Assembly: GCA_036525975.1 (NCBI GenBank)
Contig: DATCZK010000142.1
Coordinates: 1-28,542 of the forward strand
Origin: Quisquiliibacterium sp036525975
GTDB lineage: Bacteria > Pseudomonadota > Gammaproteobacteria > Burkholderiales > Burkholderiaceae_E
Length of the DNA: 28,542 nt
Direction: 5' to 3'
Shown piece after piece: positions 26,384 to 28,542 of the stretch; within the stretch, counting starts at the first letter, position 1, and every line of letters begins with the position of its first letter. The notes under the pieces were generated by a model. It was given only the letters and a program-made list of their open reading frames with translations. It ran no database searches and was not told the origin of the DNA. Made by a program: the position numbers and the translations under genes.

Positions 26384-26428
26384 CGTGCTCTTCTCGCAGG
26401 CGCCCGTTCAGCCGCCCGGCGGGGCGTC

Positions 26429-27466
26429 TCAGCCCCCCGGGTTGGGGAAGCGCTCGAGCACCTGCTCGATCTCGGCGAGCGTCTGGCCGTCTAGTTCGAA
26501 CTGCGCTGCCGCGATGTCCTCGCGCAACTGCTCGTTCGTCGTGGCGCCGATGATCGACGAGCCGAGGAACCAGCGCGAGCGCACGTAGCCCAGCGCCAGC
26601 TGCACCAGCGAGATGCCGCGGCGGTTGGCCAGGCGGGCGAACTCGTCGACGGCGGCGTACACCTGCGGCTTGCGGAAGCGCGCGCCAACGGTGTCGAAAA
26701 GCGTGAAGCGCGCGCCGGCGGGCTTGGCCCCGCCGAGGTACTTGCCCGAAAGCAGCCCCGCGGCCAGCGGGCTGTAGGCGAGCAGGGACATGCGCTCGCG
26801 AAACAGCGCCTCGGCGAGGTCGCCGTCGACGTTGCGCGAGACGAGGCTGTAGCTGTTTTGCAGCGTTGCCGGGCCCGGCACGCCGAGCTCCTTCGCGGCG
26901 CGGTGGAACTCGCACACGCCCCAGGTGGTCTCGTTCGAGAGCCCGTAGTGCCGGATCTTGCCCGCGTCGATCAGCGCCGCCATCGCCTCGACCTGCTCGC
27001 GGATGCCGGGGCCCTGCTTTTCCTTGCCCGGGTCGAACGCGGTCGTGCCGAACATCGGCACGTTCCGCTGCGGCCAGTGGATCTGGTAGATGTCGATGCA
27101 GTCGATCTTCAGGCGCTCGAGGCTGGTGTCCACGGCCTCGGAGATCACCGCGCGCGTGAGGTCGGTGCGCCCGCCGCGGATCCAGTCGCGCCGGCCCGGG
27201 CCTGCCACCTTCGTGGCGATCACGAGGTCGCCTCGCGGGCGCGACCCCAGCCAGTTGCCGAGGTAGGTTTCGGTGCGCCCCTGCGTCACGGCCCTCGGGG
27301 GCACCGGGTACATCTCCGCCGTGTCGATGAAGTTGATGCCGTGTTCGACGGCGCACTCGAGCTGCTCGTGCGCCTGCGACTCGGTGTTCTGCTCGCCCCA
27401 GGTCATCGTGCCGAGGCAGACCTCGGAGACCTCGAGCGCGGTGCCGGGGAGGGTGCGTTTCTTCAT
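26429..27466 (-). CDS. tas: NADP(H)-dependent aldo/keto reductase, Tas-like
   Basis: A 345-residue cytoplasmic oxidoreductase very like E. coli Tas, judged from remembered family motifs: GTMTWGEQNTESQAHEQL, the DTAEMYPVPPR loop, and TQGRTETYLGNWL. The catalytic tetrad is complete: Asp48, Tyr53, Lys86 (IATKVAGP) and His130 (YQIHWPQ). The C-terminal nucleotide-binding part includes LLSGKYLGGAKPAGAR and SSIIGATTNEQLRED. It should reduce aldehydes or ketones with NADPH; the natural substrate of Tas is not well defined. It is the first gene of a minus-strand pair with the SLC13-type transporter. The Shine-Dalgarno before its ATG is weak, and it is divergent from tRNA-Leu across a 156-base gap in which I see no clear promoter for it. 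Confidence 0.92.
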   Translation of the reverse strand: MKKRTLPGTALEVSEVCLGTMTWGEQNTESQAHEQLECAVEHGINFIDTAEMYPVPPRAVTQGRTETYLGNWLGSRPRGDLVIATKVAGPGRRDWIRGGRTDLTRAVISEAVDTSLERLKIDCIDIYQIHWPQRNVPMFGTTAFDPGKEKQGPGIREQVEAMAALIDAGKIRHYGLSNETTWGVCEFHRAAKELGVPGPATLQNSYSLVSRNVDGDLAEALFRERMSLLAYSPLAAGLLSGKYLGGAKPAGARFTLFDTVGARFRKPQVYAAVDEFARLANRRGISLVQLALGYVRSRWFLGSSIIGATTNEQLREDIAAAQFELDGQTLAEIEQVLERFPNPGG

Positions 27467-27607
27467 TTTGGGCAGCGTTCCCGTTTGGACGAACCTCTAG
27501 GGTACCGGATGCCGGGGGCGCCCGCGGGCCCCGGGGTTCCGCTTCCAGGGGGACGCGGCGGTCGCGCGAGCGGGCGTTTCGCGCATCCGTGGGGCGCATT
27601 CGCTGCC

Positions 27608-27613
27608 TATAAT
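27608..27613 (+). promoter_or_regulatory. -10 box of a tRNA-Leu promoter
   Basis: A perfect TATAAT sits ten bases before the tRNA-Leu 5' end, followed by a GC-rich stretch (CGGCCGG) resembling the discriminator of stringently controlled tRNA promoters. I see no good -35 hexamer at 16-18 bases upstream, so promoter strength is uncertain. It suggests that tRNA-Leu is transcribed independently here. Confidence 0.6.
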
Positions 27614-27622
27614 CGGCCGGAT

Positions 27623-27707
27623 GCCTCGGTGACGGAATCGGTAGACGTAGCGGACTTAAAATCCGCGGCCGAAAGGCGTGCCGGTTCGAGTCCGGCCCGA
27701 GGCACCA
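27623..27707 (+). tRNA. tRNA-Leu (anticodon TAA)
   Basis: An 85-base class II tRNA with encoded CCA. The acceptor arm pairs GCCTCGG (27623-27629) with CCGAGGC (27697-27703), followed by ACCA. The anticodon stem GCGGA/TCCGC holds the loop CTTAAAA with anticodon TAA at 27657-27659. A long variable arm typical of leucine tRNAs precedes the T arm (CCGGTTCGAGTCCGG). It corresponds to leuZ of the E. coli glyW-cysT-leuZ cluster, here far from the other two. Confidence 0.97.
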
Positions 27708-27829
27708 GCGTGGGAGTGCGCAACCGGAAAGGAAGACTTCCGCGCCGCTGCAGGGAATGCGCGGATTTTCCACCCCCGTCGGCCTGGCGCTTTCGGGCTC
27801 CCGGCGCGGGGCCGAACCGATGCGCTCGC

Positions 27830-28542
27830 CTATTGCACGAAAGCTAGCGAGAAGGCCGGCACATAGGTAACCAGCATCAGCACGATCACCATCATCGCGA
27901 TGAAGGGCAGGATCGCGCGGGCCACTGGCCACAGCTTGAGCCCGCTGATCGCCATGCCGACGAACAGGCAATAACCGATCGGCGGCGCGGCCATTCCGAT
28001 CGCGACGTTGGTCACGACCATCGCGCCGAAGTGGATCGGATCGACGGCGAACTGGTTGGCGATCGCGATCAGCATGGGGCCCATGATCACCATGATCGCG
28101 ATCTCGTCCATCACCGCGGCGAGCACGAAAAAGCCCAGGTTCAGCGCGAGCAGCATCAGCCACTTGTCGTGGACATTGGCGCCCAGCCAGCCGGCCAGCT
28201 TCGCCGACAGCTGCTCCTGGGCGACCAGGAACCCGAAACCGGTGGACACCGCGACGATCGCCATCACGATCGCGCTGATCGACATTGCGCGCCCGATGAC
28301 CGCGGGCAGCTCGCGCACCTTCAGGCGTCGCTCGATCACCAGGCCGACGAAAAGCGCGTAGACGCAGGCGACGATCGCAGCTTCGGTCGGCGTGAAGACG
28401 CCCCCGTAGATGCCGCCCAGCACGATCACTGGAGCGAGAAGCGCCCAGATGCCTTCGCGCATCGCCGAGAGAATCTCGGGCAGGCTCGCGCGCGGCTCGC
28501 GCGACCCGCCGGTGCGCAAGCCCTTCGTCACGATGATCGCCA
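27830..28542 (-). CDS. TRAP transporter large permease (DctM type), C-terminal part
   Basis: About 237 codons of a minus-strand gene whose 5' end lies beyond the right edge; the frame is open through the last base. TRAP large permeases carry organic acids or related solutes using an ion gradient, together with a small permease and a periplasmic binding protein. Several long hydrophobic helices are visible, with the family motifs GGIYGGVFTPTEAAIVACVYA and VVTNVAIGMAAPPIGYCLFV given here as adjacent segments of about residues 40-60 and 170-190 of the visible part. The C-terminus, ending in VTYVPAFSLAFVQ, is typical. The partner genes should lie further right. The 122 bases between it and tRNA-Leu hold nothing I recognise. 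Confidence 0.93.
   Translation of the reverse strand, partial: AIIVTKGLRTGGSREPRASLPEILSAMREGIWALLAPVIVLGGIYGGVFTPTEAAIVACVYALFVGLVIERRLKVRELPAVIGRAMSISAIVMAIVAVSTGFGFLVAQEQLSAKLAGWLGANVHDKWLMLLALNLGFFVLAAVMDEIAIMVIMGPMLIAIANQFAVDPIHFGAMVVTNVAIGMAAPPIGYCLFVGMAISGLKLWPVARAILPFIAMMVIVLMLVTYVPAFSLAFVQ

Noticed and set aside
27467..27622. Integration-site repeat of the tRNA-Cys 3' end near the right end of the block
   Set aside because: I looked for a copy of the tRNA-Cys T arm or acceptor sequence and found only a few scattered matching bases, so no attachment site is claimed.
27708..27829. Terminator after tRNA-Leu
   Set aside because: Only short stems such as CGGAA/TTCCG can be drawn, and no T-tract follows, so I do not call one.
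25014..28163. Minus-strand open frame of 1049 codons running through the TRAP, tRNA-Leu, reductase and SLC13 region
   Set aside because: It passes through a tRNA and three genes read convincingly in another frame, so it is a shadow.

Overview
The window reads as a chromosomal segment of a high-GC betaproteobacterium, most likely Burkholderiales. The evidence is gene order (fabF, a MucD-type protease, lepA, lepB, a DUF4845 gene, rnc, era, recO, pdxJ, acpS, nagZ, then uvrC, pgsA and tRNA-Gly/tRNA-Cys), strong G/C third-position bias, and frequent GTG/TTG starts with 1-4 base stop/start overlaps. All product names come from reading protein motifs and lengths; no database search was run.

Region 1 (1-12606, all plus strand) is housekeeping: the 3' end of fabF, a small membrane protein, the periplasmic protease mucD, elongation factor lepA, signal peptidase lepB, a one-pass DUF4845 protein, RNase III, the GTPase Era, RecO, PdxJ, AcpS, NagZ, UvrC and PgsA. 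Two things stand out. The rpoE-rseA-rseB genes that usually sit upstream of mucD are missing, and lepB carries an 80-base AT-rich patch.

Region 2 (12603-12844) is a tRNA block: a consensus sigma-70 promoter overlapping the pgsA stop, tRNA-Gly(GCC), a terminator-like hairpin, and tRNA-Cys(GCA). In E. coli pgsA is followed by glyW-cysT-leuZ (Gly-GCC, Cys-GCA, Leu-UAA). Here a tRNA-Leu(TAA) does follow in the same orientation, but 14.8 kb later (27623-27707). This suggests that metabolic genes have come to lie between cysT and leuZ.

Region 3 (12856-24493, plus strand) is a tightly packed catabolic cluster. It contains a PLP-dependent amino acid deaminase of the D-serine dehydratase/D-threonine aldolase fold, a complete peptide-type ABC importer (binding protein, two permeases, two ATPases), two divergent M81 (microcystinase C-like) metallopeptidases separated by a 16-bp tandem repeat, and an amidase-signature hydrolase. 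The simplest reading is import and stepwise breakdown of an unusual peptide or amide, possibly one containing D-residues.

Region 4 (24551-27466, minus strand) is a two-gene unit: a Tas-like aldo/keto reductase followed by an SLC13-type transporter with two RCK_C domains. After tRNA-Leu, the window ends inside a minus-strand TRAP transporter large permease gene.
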